Shown here: piece by piece, positions 1 to 11,151 of the stretch
How the letters are laid out: each line of letters opens with the position of its first letter
Position numbering within the stretch: position 1 is the first letter of the stretch
Origin: Hirudinaria manillensis
Taxonomy: Eukaryota > Annelida > Clitellata > Hirudinida > Hirudinidae
Assembly: GCA_034509925.1 (NCBI GenBank)
Contig: CM067536.1
Location: 2,621,001 to 2,685,000, forward strand
DNA: 64,000 nucleotides
Direction: 5' to 3'
The notes under the pieces: generated by a model
Seen by the model: the letters and a program-made list of their open reading frames with translations, nothing else
The model's database searches: none
What the model was told of the DNA's origin: nothing
Made by a program: the position numbers and the translations under genes

Positions 1-1493
1 AACTCGATATGTGGCGAGTGGCTGTTATTCATAACTTTCTCGTTTTGGATTTCATTTACAATGTTATTTTCTCTAAGATCCTCTGTAGAGTTCCTATCAG
101 TTTGTGTCAAATTCATAACAAGCAAATCCGAGTGCAGGCCAGCGTATGAGCGGCTTATGGCATATGTGGTATCGTAATTCTGAAAAATTGTTAAAATGGG
201 ATTGTATAACGAATAAATAATTATTATATAACGCATAATTAATTATGTCACAAAGAAAAAATAACAAATACAACATCAACAAGAATAAAATAAAAATTGC
301 AAAAAGAATCTTAAACAATTCAGTCGTTACTTGGTCGTGTTTTCGAAAAGTATCAGGAACTGGGTTCTCGTCATGAACTGAACTTTGACGCTTCAGGTTT
401 GTGACTTGAGTCTCGGACTCTGATTCAAAGTTTATATTCCCAATAAAAGTTCTATTATAAGTGCCGCTGTCAGGGGATGATTTGGACGAGTTGTTTTGAA
501 TTTTAGGCCTGGGAGAGACCCTGGGTGGCTCCTGAGCGTAACATTTTACGAATTTTAATTATTAATAATAAAAATCAATTAATACTTAGCGGTCACTTTT
601 ATTGTTATTTTTTTTTAATTGCTCGAATGAATTTTAATTATTGGATTAATTTAAAACCTTCTCTAAGTCGACATAGAGAGGTTGGTTTTCGTTTGCGGAC
701 AGGATGGGAAGAATTCTATCCGACGAATTTTCAGCTGAAGACATTTTTATTTCTTTAATTTTCCTCTGCAGATTGGTCAGGTAATACAATTTATATTCGT
801 CCAGGAGAGATTCACAATCCAATTTGATGGCTTTGTATCCGTAAGTGAAATACGAATCGTCTATTCCAGAATCCACTCCATCTGTCCACTCGAGGAATTT
901 CCAGCTTATCTCGCCATTTTCGCCATATATTTTCTTCATGGGTTGACCAATCCGATTCACACACCAACATCTATTTTTAAATTAAGTTTAGATTTTTATG
1001 AAATTTGAAAAAAAATGTTATTTTAATTGTCTAGTATATTTATTATGTCTATTAATTTTGCTTTTAGACGGCTTAAATCATTATCTGTTTAGCAATTTCT
1101 TTGGTATTTACTGGTTTATGACAGCATTCAAAATTCCACACGTGAAAATCTGACATTCAGTTGGGATAATAAAAGTTAATTTGTAGAGCGCCATATGCAT
1201 AGCATCTTAGGGCGCTTTACATCATTGTATGATACGGCAATTTATAATGATTCATTTCTTTCAATAAACAGTTTAATTGAAATAAAATAACTTATTATTC
1301 ACGGGAAACTCTAAATGAAAGAATGAATGATATCGTTCCTGAATAACAAACAACCTCTCCAGGTAGCACTGCTTCGCGGTATAGCCTCCGCGAATGTTAC
1401 AAGAAGGGGAATAACTGGCAATCGTGCCACCGTGCAGAGCTACCAACCAACAATCGCGCCACTTAAATGTTGGCTCCTCCCACACCACCTCTT
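1..1493 (-). CDS. Partial secreted/membrane protein with thyroglobulin type-1 domain
   Basis: Exons read on the minus strand: 1493-1355, 970-658, 531-331 and 179-1, the last running off the window edge. Phases agree at every junction (2, 0, 0). Joining the first two exons gives the thyroglobulin type-1 signature: Pro-Ser-Cys, Gly-Gly-Tyr, Lys-Gln-Cys, then Cys-Trp-Cys-Val-Asn followed by Gly. The rest (about 200 residues) is polar, rich in Ser, Asn and Glu, with several Tyr and no clear domain. Tg1 domains commonly inhibit or bind cysteine proteases or occur in matrix proteins; which applies here is unknown. Upstream exons are uncertain: the acidic exon ending near 1682 could join it through a GC donor. 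A 50-base dispersed repeat lies in the intron at 549-597. The domain call is fairly sure, the full gene model is not. Confidence 0.6.
549..597 (+). repeat. Dispersed ~50-bp repeat, copy 1
   Basis: Nearly the same sequence (TTTTAATTATTAATAATAAA continuing into AATACTTAGCGGTCACTT) occurs again at 3,656-3,705 on the same strand. Identity is clearly above the local AT-rich background, especially over the non-AT segment GCGGTCAC/GTGGTCAC. Probably part of a larger old interspersed element. Confidence 0.5.
1160..1230. repeat. Fragment of dispersed repeat with AGCGCC / GGCGCTTTACA ends
   Basis: The stretch contains GAGCGCC followed about 20 bases later by GGCGCTTTACA. Similar ATTTATATAGCGCC text opens the repeat at 28,921. 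Such motif pairs are frequent in short interspersed repeats of aquatic animals (from memory). Short, degenerate copy. Confidence 0.3.
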
Positions 1494-1681
1494 CTGGTAT
1501 AAGGAATTTTGTGAAGATTTTTATTTAAAGAAGAAACTTATGATAGTAAAGTAAGTCCAAATTGTGGCGGATACTTATAATTCGCGTTTCTCAATATTGG
1601 AAAATTCATACGAATGATTTAAAGGACATAAGATGTTTAAAACATAAAATTAATACATAAATATTTTCTATTTAATCATAA

Positions 1682-2301
1682 ATTGTAATAATTATCCGAT
1701 GATTTCTCGCCTTTTGGATTTTCCGACAGCTTAGACAATTCTTCAGAAAGTGTATCATCGTATTCAAAGTCGTTCAAGTCATCATTGAGAATGCTTGTCT
1801 TTGTGGATTCTTGCATCAATTTCCAAATCTGCCTGTTGTATTTTATACCTGTGGCTTCTGGTTAATAATGAAATAATTATTTTGAAATTTTTATAAAGTA
1901 TATAGTAGGTCATAAAAATATGAATTTGCATTAAAAAACAAATTAAATAAAAATGCTAAATATTAAAAATAAAGTCGGAATTAAAGGGCAGTATTTATGT
2001 CAATTCCGGCAATTCATGAAAGCTAAAACTTGACGTTAAAGACGAAGACAAAGAGAGATGGCAAGCATTACTGTCATTTACAAAATAAATATCATTTATT
2101 TGATTTAATCCGCTTATTTGAAATGCAGATTTTTTCACTTTAACATTTTTCATATTTCTTAGCACTTGATGATACAAATCAACGTACCATCGTCATTCAA
2201 GTTCGTCCTCAATCCGTCTTCATTTCTATTCTCCAATCCCGGACGTTCCCTCATTTCCAACTCCTTGTTAATATTCAGAAGTGACCTCACGTCAATAGAT
2301 T
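1682..2301 (-). CDS. Two acidic exons, unrecognised (possible upstream part of Tg1 gene)
   Basis: Minus-strand exons 2301-2188 and 1857-1682 share phase 1 and give about 95 residues rich in Glu, Asp, Asn and Leu, with a stop at 1682. Donor GTACGT after 2188 is strong. Nothing here matches a family I know. Two readings are possible. The exon may end at its stop and form the tail of a small secreted protein whose signal exon is at 4582-4537, since phases match. Or a GC donor just before the stop (Pro-Lys codons, then GGCGAGA) joins it to the Tg1 exon at 1493, also in matching phase. cDNA would decide. No cysteines are present. Confidence 0.35.
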
Positions 2302-3199
2302 CTTTTAATATAAAATATGTTGAAAGTCAATCAAGGAATTTAATGGTTATTTATTTATTTATTAGTTTGATAGTTTTATTCACAATAACATTGCAGGTCA
2401 TCCATCTAGCGAAAATATATTTTTGTTGATGTTCGGAAGGGGTCTTGGACGATTTGTTATTCATAATTATGCACACGATGCGTTCATATTTTCGTCTAAT
2501 AAGACATGAAATGAACAAAGAAACATCAAGAATTTAAAAAAAATATTTATAATATTTTATAAGGATCAAAATATCAAAAGCATGTATCGCTGATATACAT
2601 TTGTTATTGAAGGTGTGGTAGAATCATATTTTTTTAATTTTTATTTTATAACTTGCTTACAAATTTGAAAATATTTGAAAATAGGTAATATATAGATAAC
2701 TAAATAATTTTCCAACTTGCGAGCGTAACTTGGAACATCGCCAGTGATACGACAAGCAGTCTCCAAAGAAGAGGATAATTTAGCATCGCAAATAGGCCTA
2801 GAACAAAATGTCGGACTTAAAAAAACAATTTATTTAAAATTTCGGTTACCCTGGTAACTTCAGCGTAATTTATCGTAGACGTACAAAGATTAAATTGTAA
2901 ACATTTAACTCGACTTTCCAACATTAATGATTGAAAACAAATTTAAGTTAAATATGTTGAATATCTGCTAAGCATTATCATATATCAGATTATGTTTTAA
3001 ATGCTTTCCTAATATTGATACGAACATTTTTTTTTTAATTAGGAACCGGCAATTAGGCATTCAATTAAAATGTTTTACAGTTCGAGCTTTCATCCAACGA
3101 ATAATCTGGCCTGGATTTTAAATAATTAGATAGTTGATATTTAATTGTAATTATCTGTTTTAGAGAATTTAAAACCGTGGATCTACAATAGGTTATAAG

Positions 3200-3318
3200 T
3201 GTCAAAATCCAATAATGGCTCCACTCCGCCCTGAAGACCTTCCTCTTCAGGGAAAGTTATCCTCATCCCCCTCAGTGGCCTTGAAGTCCACCGGACATAT
3301 GCCACTCTAACGAACCGA
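3200..3318 (-). repeat. GC-rich repeat-like tail abutting an ATT microsatellite
   Basis: About 110 bases much richer in GC than the surroundings end directly at the long ATT tract. On the minus strand it reads without a stop for about 35 codons (Arg-Trp-Thr-Ser-Arg-Pro-Leu-Arg and Gly-Leu-Gln-Gly-Gly). A GC-rich body ending in a simple-repeat tail is typical of the 3' end of a retroposed element. The family is not identified. Confidence 0.35.
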
Positions 3319-3341
3319 ATTATTATTATTATTATTATTAA

Positions 3342-3438
<97 letters not shown>

Positions 3439-3466
3439 GTTATTATTATTATTATTATTATTATTA
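3319..3466. repeat. (ATT)n microsatellite
   Basis: About 148 bases of almost pure ATT with a few interruptions. The long poly-Ile open frame across it on the minus strand is an artefact of the repeat. Confidence 0.95.
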
Positions 3467-3572
3467 CAAATGGCTTAAATAATGAACTTTCATTGTTCAT
3501 CCTGTAACCGTAACTTTGTGGAAATTGGCATGATTTCCATGCGCCAAGTCTCCAGTATTTTCCGGTGATAGA

Positions 3573-3776
3573 CTCTTTAATTTCTAACAACGAAAAGCAC
3601 ATCCAAGTCCAAGAGGGACGATAATGGAACATAATTAGTAAATTCAAAATTATTCAATTTTAATCATCAATAATAAAAATCAATTAATACGTAGTGGTCA
3701 CATTAATTTCTAACAACGAAAAGCACATCCAAGTCCAAGAGGGACGATAATGAAACATAATTAGTAAATTCAAAAT
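3573..3776 (+). repeat. Direct repeat pair (~75 bp units)
   Basis: A 75-base segment starting TTAATTTCTAACAACGAAAA is present at 3,573-3,650 and again at 3,700-3,776 with about one difference. The interval between them contains copy 2 of the dispersed repeat seen at 549-597. The near identity points to a recent local duplication or slippage product. Confidence 0.75.
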
Positions 3777-4536
3777 GAGATTAAAGATAATTATCAATCC
3801 ATCAAATCTATTAAGTAATTAGCAGTTACATTGTTACAGAAATAATTATAATTAAAAATTAATAATCTCCAGGTGTATTTATCTTATATCCTTTAACAAG
3901 TCCCTTCTTTAAGCACTACCTCACTCTCTAGATGTAATTAACTTATTTTAATAAACTTGCAATTATAAACATCAACAATTACTATTGTATCTCAAAGTAC
4001 AAATGGCCATAAATTCGATAATTTATAATATTATTCTTGTTAACGTTTGCAATATTAGACAAAAACTCAAACGTGGTATGCTCTCTAAACTTGTAATGAT
4101 TTAAGAAAAATTGTAACATTTCTAAATCTATCTTCTTTCACGTTCCAAATTGTTAAATCTCAAAGTTAAAATAGTGAAGGGCAGTTCGACTGAAATGGTG
4201 AAAAAATGTAGAAAATTGCATTTCCAGGGAACGGCAGGTGTCTTTCCAATGCAGGAGTGTTATATTGGTGATCGCAAAGGGATTAATAAATTTTATTCAT
4301 TGGAAAAGTATCTGAAAAATTTGTGTCCGTTATAGATTGGTTATTTATTTTTTAGTGAAAATTTTAAACTAACCTCTTGCAAATGGGGCAAGCTATATAA
4401 TACGAAATAACATGACAATAATAATTTGTAGTGGTTAGGCCGACATATGTCGATGTCACAACCACTTTATAAATGGCAAAACAAAATTTTGTTTTAATAA
4501 TTCTCTCACCATCTGTAGAAGTCAGCTTAAATTTAC

Positions 4537-4582
4537 CTTGAATTACATTTAAAACCGCAACAAAAATTATCATAAAACACAT
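4537..4582 (-). CDS. Candidate signal-peptide exon
   Basis: Fifteen codons plus one base starting at an ATG at 4582, encoding Met-Cys-Phe-Met followed by a run of hydrophobic residues, then a GTAAAT donor. The length (14-16 codons plus one base) and phase 1 end match the signal exons of the receptor paralogues elsewhere in the window. No fucolectin exon follows to the left. It could start the acidic/Tg1 gene or be the relic of a further receptor copy. Confidence 0.35.
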
Positions 4583-4599
4583 AATGATGTTTATAGTCA

Positions 4600-5266
4600 A
4601 ATTAGATTAAATTGAACATTTCCCAATATTATTCGTTAAGATCAGAATAATAGTTTATCTAATAAGTGAATATTAATTTCTGGGTGAGAAGGCACGTCTT
4701 GTTAACCAATTGTTTGGTGCCTGTGAGCAGTTATGGCAAAATAAAGCTGGGTCGAAAGCACATTACGAACCCAGTGCAATGGTCAACATCATATTTGATG
4801 TCATTTTTATTTAAATATAAATAAAATAAATACAAAAAAAATCAGCTCTTAAGGAAGTGCGTGGATTACAATAACTCAGCCATCATATTACAAGTAATAG
4901 GAACAGAGGATAAAATTTACAAACTCTGCGAGGAAATCGTAAAGCTTGCGTTGCTCTGAGTCCAAATTCTATTGGTTTGATGTTCTTGGATCAGGTCGAC
5001 ATTTTGATCTGAAAGTGAAGGCATGTTTACAAGCTACGTATTATTACTGCTATTTTTTAGCCAGTTATTTATTCTATAACTGAATAATATTCTTTATGAT
5101 TAGCATGAATGATTTTTGTTGACCTGGTCGACACGATGAATTATTATATACGAAAGAGGGCAAACTCTTTGAGCCAATTTGCATGATATTAAAGAAGTTA
5201 GAGACTATCATTGCATAATAATAATTAGAAATTGGCATGCTGACGAATTTGAAAACTAGAATCTAC
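4600..5266. other. Possible 3' end of A2, otherwise non-coding
   Basis: An exon-like segment 5008-4925 (minus, acceptor TTTCAG, donor GTTTGT) and a second at 4847-4807 ending in Leu-Ile-Phe-Phe-Val-Phe and stop are in matching phase with A2. Neither resembles paralogue exons. Treated as speculative. Confidence 0.2.
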
Positions 5267-7420
5267 CGTGGCATTCATCCCACCAGAAACTCTTGTCGAA
5301 TCCTTCCTTGCAAATGCATTCAGAAAAGGCACCCGCGATTCCTTTTATAATCTGACACTGATGCAGTCCACAGTCTCCATTGTTTGCAGAGCAATCTGTT
5401 TAGTAAATAAATTATTGGTTTCGAATCATTAGATTTATGCAGTAATTCAACAACATAATTAAAATTAAAATTTTAGAAAAGTAATTACTACTTCTCAAAG
5501 TACAATCCTCTCCAGTCCATCCATCTTCGCATTGCATGTTTTCACAAATTCCATTCAGGTCCAGATCAACTCCATCCTTGCAATGACGGTTATTAGGCAA
5601 ACTGGTTTCACCCAGGTTTACTTTAAAAAAATACAATGAAGTGATTACAAATGGCGATTAAAAAAGTGATCTGTGATCTGAACAAGACAGCTATGGCAAG
5701 ACCTAAAGTTAATTAAACATTGCTTAACATCGTGCATTAAAACTACCATTATGATGTAGATTAATGGTATCCATTTAATCGTTTAGTCTAAATTTCACAT
5801 TAGTTAAGTAATTATTTACTAACTCTGATAGACACTGTATGTCCTATAACCACCGCACTTCTGAGAGGCATTACCTCTGCATGGCCGGTTGCATGATGTC
5901 TCGTCCGTGACATTTATCAAAATTTCAAATCCAGTTAACAACAAACAGTGACATGTGAAACCATTCTGCGTATTACGATGATTTAAAAAAATTTTTTTAA
6001 AGATAAGATCACTTCAATAAATTTATAAATCTATTCGATTTTATGTATTATTAAATTATTGAATTTACATAATGGTTCACAATAAATCCAAGTAACGTGT
6101 TTGACACCACCTCTATGGCAAATATCAAGCGTAAGGTTTTCGCGCAATGGTTTTGACAAGATTCTACGGTCATATCAGACAATTCTAAATCACTGCTTGT
6201 CCCAAATCTTTGAGAAAAGCATCCAATGTATTCATTCCAAATGTTTTTCAATAATTTCGAAGGTTTGGCTGAACAAAAAATATAAATTATTTCTATTTCT
6301 AAGACTCAGGACTGATTGTGAAAGAGAATTTTTCAAGCGTACTCTCGTAAACGGATAATTTGTCTGATCTTCCACAGTAATCGACGTCCAAAGGGCAAGT
6401 AAAATTGCAATCAGAGAGAGGCAAATAATGTTTTGTTTCATTTCCACAAATACATTTTGTTTCCTTTAATCATTTAGGAAGGCTTAATAAAATTTCATTA
6501 TTCAATTTTAGTAGTGTGGTGACTTCAAACCTGGATGACTGCCAAGTTGTTTCCCAACTGATCGCAGTCTTTAATGCAGTGCTTGATACTGGAGTTCAAT
6601 GAGATAGTCTTGTTATTTAGTATAGTATCAAAGCAGCCCAAGAATTTGAAATCTGAAAATATAAATCATTAAGTTAAGTGTAATTTGTGAACTCATCAAA
6701 CTAGATTTACATTCGCCATAAACTTGTATTTCGTAAACTGTGAGAAATGCTTGTCGTTTTGAATCATTGAGCTGAATTGAAACAAATCGATATGGCCCTG
6801 TATCAATGTCGAACAAAAGAAGCAGTCCCCCGTAGTTTGTAGATCCGACATTAGTTAATTCCAATTCAGGATTCAATGTTTTATTCAGCTTTGGATCGAA
6901 CGTATTAGAAAGACCAACTACGAAATCATGCTTTTGTCCAATCACGCCAAAATCTGTTACAAACACCAATAATAACATTGACTGATTGTTTATCCCAAGA
7001 GCAAACGAATATTAGAGAAACTCACCGCTTGTCCTTAATGGATATAAATGAACTAATTCCAACATAGATATTTTGCATGGCTTTTCAAGATCCACTATAA
7101 GCCATCCTTCACCGCCTAAGTTAGAAGCTTCAGCATAATTTTCTTTGCTGACAATACCATCGACTGCATATCTAGCAAAATGTTGATCATGAACTGAGCT
7201 TAGGTAAGCTTTCTTCTTCAATGCTAAATTAATTCTTTCACATTTGCCTGAGGAATAAATACAAAATTAAATAAAAATAATAAAAAATATTATATTAAAT
7301 ATAACTATATAGAACATTCAACATAACTAATAGTTAAATACTAAACGTTAAATGAATTAAGGAAAAAGAAAACATACTTGAAAAGAAGAAAAGAAGATGA
7401 ATTATAATTAATATATCCAT
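5267..7420 (-). CDS. A2: fucolectin-like / double WSC / EGF ectodomain protein
   Basis: Nine minus-strand exons: 7420-7378 (signal peptide), 7247-7026 and 6953-6711 (fucolectin-like domain), 6652-6531 and 6463-6343 (WSC1), 6268-6108 and 5965-5824 (WSC2), 5620-5492 and 5395-5267 (EGF-like modules). All phases agree: 1, 1, 1, 0, 1, 0, 1, 1, 1. The two WSC modules show Gly-Cys-Phe openings and the expected paired cysteines. Most divergent copy of the cluster: the His and the Tyr-His-Arg of the putative sugar site are changed (Glu-Ala-Ser; Leu-Tyr-Pro-Leu-Arg). No calcium-binding EGF, transmembrane or phosphatase exon was recognised downstream. A possible 3' end (5008-4925, then 4847-4807 with a short hydrophobic run and stop) is in phase but weak. 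So it may be a short secreted or membrane-anchored member, or incomplete. Confidence 0.75.
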
Positions 7421-8910
7421 GTTGTTCCAAGAACAGAGGATAAGCATCTAATAATGAGAATAAACACTGCTTTAACGTCGAAGACAAGCTATTAAAAAGA
7501 TCTGCATCGACTAATTATAAACGCACAAATTAAAACTGTTCAAACACAATTCGAAAACAACTGCAATCATGAATTGCCGGAAAAGAAAACTTAAAATTAT
7601 TAATCTTGTAAACTACAAAATCTCAAAATCGACTTTTTGAAGTGAGACATTGAAAGACAATTCTGAATAAATTTCAAATATTAATTGTCAAAAAGTAAAA
7701 AGAGTCACTGAAAGTTACAAAGCAAGGTTACCATAAGTTATGTACATTTCTGCAACAGTCTGGTAACGCTAATGATTTGCAAACAATATTTACGGTCCAT
7801 TAATTAATGGACTAATTCTTTTGGATTTTACCAAGTTTCGGTTGTTTTTTTGTAATTTTCTTCATATTTTAGTCTTACTGCAAGTTTTATTTATGCCCTT
7901 TGCCGTTAAATGTAATTTAATTGAACTAAGTTATTATTATTATATTTTTGAATTGAATTTCTTTGATATTACAGAGATTTTCTGATTGAAACCTAAGTAC
8001 ATGAAGCCATAAATATTTCATTTGTAAACAAGAAAGCATTTTCTAATTTTTGTCATTTATTGTAAGAAATGAAATTCAGCGGTTACGAATTTAAATTCAT
8101 AATGATTATATTAATAAATTATTAATTAATTATTTAAATTCATAATGACTATATACTTTTGCTTTTTAAGCACAAAATTGAAACCTTATAACACATTGCA
8201 ATTTCCAAGCAATTTGATAGATTTATAATCAGCTACAATTGGTTCTTCGATTCTTGCTATCGGAAGCTTAGAGTTCAGCAATACCTATAAAATAAATAAC
8301 AAAACAATTTATTCTGAATTAAATATTAAATTACAATAAATATCACAAACCTCTGCGGCTTTCTTCGTGGAAATCTTTATTTTAACACGCTTGACGATTA
8401 CAATTATTCAAAACATTTTATATGACAAAATCCTTAAATTTTAGCTCGATAAACTTCCATTAATAAACGAAAAATCGTCTCTTATAAATGTGTAAAAGTT
8501 TTTATTATTAAATTAAATAATAAATTTCATTATCATGAAATAGTTTTTATTTACACAATATTTTTTATTTTATTTCAATAAATTTTAAATCAAGAAATTT
8601 GTTTAATTTACAAAATAACCTTAAAATGTTTTTTTTTAACAAAGGCTTTTATTCGTTCGTCAAACCGATTCCATATTGTTATTTTTTTAAATTATAATTT
8701 CAGCTTTAAAATGCTGAATATTCCTATATTTAAGCAGGCCACATATTTAAAACTCCGTGTCTGATCCTAGACGTGGCAAAATTCAAGAATCACACCAAAG
8801 ATATAAAAAAATTGAATTTCTTAGCTTCTAAATAGTGGAAAATATTAATTTTGAAAATATTAATACATTTTAAAAGGTTAAAATATTAATTCACGTTTAA
8901 GAAGCATTAC
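7421..8910. other. Intergenic, A2 promoter side and A1 3' side
   Basis: AT-rich. Two small minus-strand open segments, about 8395-8352 and 8284-8180, join in frame to a stop and could end A1, but they match nothing in the family. No EGF exon was found between 8,910 and 7,421. Confidence 0.35.
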
Positions 8911-11151
8911 CAAGGCAGTAGTCCCGCCAATGGCTCTTATCGTATCCTTTTTCGCAAATGCATTCGGAAAGGATCCCAGTAGTTCCGTGAAACTTTTGAC
9001 ACGCATGGACTCCACAATCTCCGTTGTTAACGGAACAATCTTAAACGAATTTATATTTTCAATTTAATTATATGTTTTTTTAAATAAACTTATATTATGA
9101 AAGATTTAATAATGCAAGGCGTTTTTTTTATATTTTAACTTTTATTTTTTTTTTTTAGATATTTACGATGATCACAAACAATCTTATAAGACTTTTACTT
9201 CTTGAGGTACAATCCTCTCCAGTCCATCCATCTTCACATTGCTTGTTTCTGCAAATTCTATCCAAGTCCAGATCAACTCCATCCTTGCAGTTATGTTTTC
9301 TTTTAAAGATATCCGAACCTCGCTCGTTACTGTAAACTGTGAGTTCAAAATACAAAAGAAGCTACAAATGATTGTTTTATTAAATATATTCGTAGCATGT
9401 CAATCTATGGACTTCATAGAAATATATATTCATTTCTATCACGTCAGAGCAAAGACATAAGAGGAAGATAGGGCTTAAATTGTTCTTTCATCGACGCGAG
9501 CAACAAATAAAAAGACGATTTAAAAAATTGATTTTAAGACTTGGTCTTAATCGAGTCTTTAACTCGAGAGTCTAAACAAAACATATCCATTTGTTGCTCG
9601 CTCGACAACAATTATTACTATTAATTTTAATAATAATAAATTTAATTTTAATATTATTTTTAATCATCGACTATCTTAAAAAATCAAATTTCCATTCATG
9701 ACGTTAAAAGTATCCAATAAGTTTTATTATTTTATTGATAAAACCTACTAAAACATGTCCAAATGAAATTAGAAGTTATAAATAATGAGGAATAATGAGT
9801 TACTAAAAATTGCCCTAAAAATTCATATATAATGTTGATTAATTCAATTCCAATCCTACCTTCATAAACTGATAACTTGTTTGGACCACCACAGTAATCG
9901 ATATCTCCAGAGCATTTGATATCACATCCAGCAAGAGGCGAATAATGCTTCGTTCCATTTCCACAAATGCATTCCTTTACCTTAAGTGAAGAAATTAATA
10001 TTTAATAAAATTTCGTGAAGAATGGACTAGAAGCAGGCCATGCGTGAAAATAAAAACATGAATGATTTACAGAGCATATTACAAGCCCAATCTGCATTTC
10101 AGGAAAATCTTCAGCATGCAATATATTTACAGTAAAACCCGTGAATTAGAACTCAAAAAAAATTTAGTAAAACCTGTCCTTAGGGCCGTATTTTCTATGA
10201 ACCGATTTTAATTTAGCTTAATATAACAACACACCTGATAAACGAGACATCCTGTCTATAGGGTCAATATTTTTCGGGCAAAATCTAGCTGTGTCCACAA
10301 TCGGGTTTTACTGTATATGATTTGAAAAAAATAAATAAACTACAAACCACAATTCCGGCGTAAAAGAAATTCATGGTCTCACAATTCCTGATGCATTCTT
10401 CAAGATTACTATGCGATCCAATCACCCTGCTTTTGGACAGACTTTTGAAGCAACCGATATAATTAATATCTGGAATGTATAGATACATATATTTCATAAT
10501 ATCGTCTTTTTAAATAAACGTCGTTTAAATGTAAAGTATTAAAAATATTATTCCTAGAATAAACATTCTCACGTTGTCCGAAAACCTCAAGCTCGGTAAT
10601 ACGAAGATTCTTCTTTCCAATTTCCAGCTGGATTATTACGTAACGAGAATATGCTTCTCGATCCTCGCACTGCCATTCTACCGTGGCACCGGGCACCAAT
10701 GATCCACCATATTGGACACACAGCTTGTAATCGCGATTTAATGCTATGTACGGATCAAAACTTTTTGAAAGGCCGATTATGAACTTGTCCGCTTGATCTG
10801 CAAGTTAAGGTGGGCATCATGCAGTGCCATTAATATTTTATAATGTTGAATCTTCTACCCACCGCAGTTAAAACAATCAGGTGTGTGAACCATGACGCTT
10901 TCGACTCGGTAGGGTCTCCCAAGATCTACCACTAACCACCCGTCATCATCTTCCTCTGCTGGTTGCGCAAACGACCCAAAAATAATCCCATCCGTTGCAT
11001 ATCTCGCGTAACTTTCGTTGGAAACGGAGCTAAGGTAAGCTCTCTTAAATAGAGCAAGATTCATACGCCAACCAACAACCGTATGCAATTTTAAAAATAT
11101 TATGAGAGCCATAACGTTTTTGAAATTTGAGATCTTTTGAATTGCAAACAT
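8911..11151 (-). CDS. A1: fucolectin-like / single WSC / EGF ectodomain protein
   Basis: Six minus-strand exons: 11151-10863 (signal peptide plus first half of fucolectin-like domain), 10797-10573 (second half), 10469-10348 and 9980-9860 (WSC), 9336-9199 and 9039-8911 (EGF-like). Phases agree throughout. It differs from all other copies in that signal peptide and lectin half share one exon, so that intron is absent. WSC2 is missing: the WSC1 exon passes straight to the EGF exon, both in phase 1. The putative sugar-site His is Gln and the Tyr-His-Arg is replaced by His-Thr-Pro, so lectin activity is doubtful. A small inverted-repeat element (10,130-10,313) sits inside the intron that splits the WSC domain. 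No transmembrane or phosphatase exon was found to its left, so the 3' end is unknown. Confidence 0.75.
10130..10313. mobile_element. Short inverted-repeat element (MITE), TA-flanked
   Basis: The ends are perfect 12-base inverted repeats, CAGTAAAACCCG and CGGGTTTTACTG, flanked by TA on both sides. Size 184 bases, no coding capacity. CAGT ends with TA target duplication are usual for pogo/Tigger-type Tc1-mariner elements. Inserted in the intron of the WSC domain of A1. Confidence 0.8.

Larger units (their letters stand above)
2302..4536. other. Non-coding AT-rich stretch
   Basis: Apart from the repeats listed separately I see no convincing exon. A plus-strand frame at 4,150-4,335 has a few cysteines but no splice context or family match and is not called. 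Confidence 0.4.

Noticed and set aside
4150-4335. 61-codon plus-strand frame with three cysteines
   Set aside because: No domain pattern, no neighbouring exons on the plus strand, and opposite to the genes around it.
8180-8395. Two minus-strand segments that join to a short Lys/Ile-rich tail with stop
   Set aside because: In phase and possible as the end of A1, but resembling no paralogue exon; chance is likely in AT-rich DNA.
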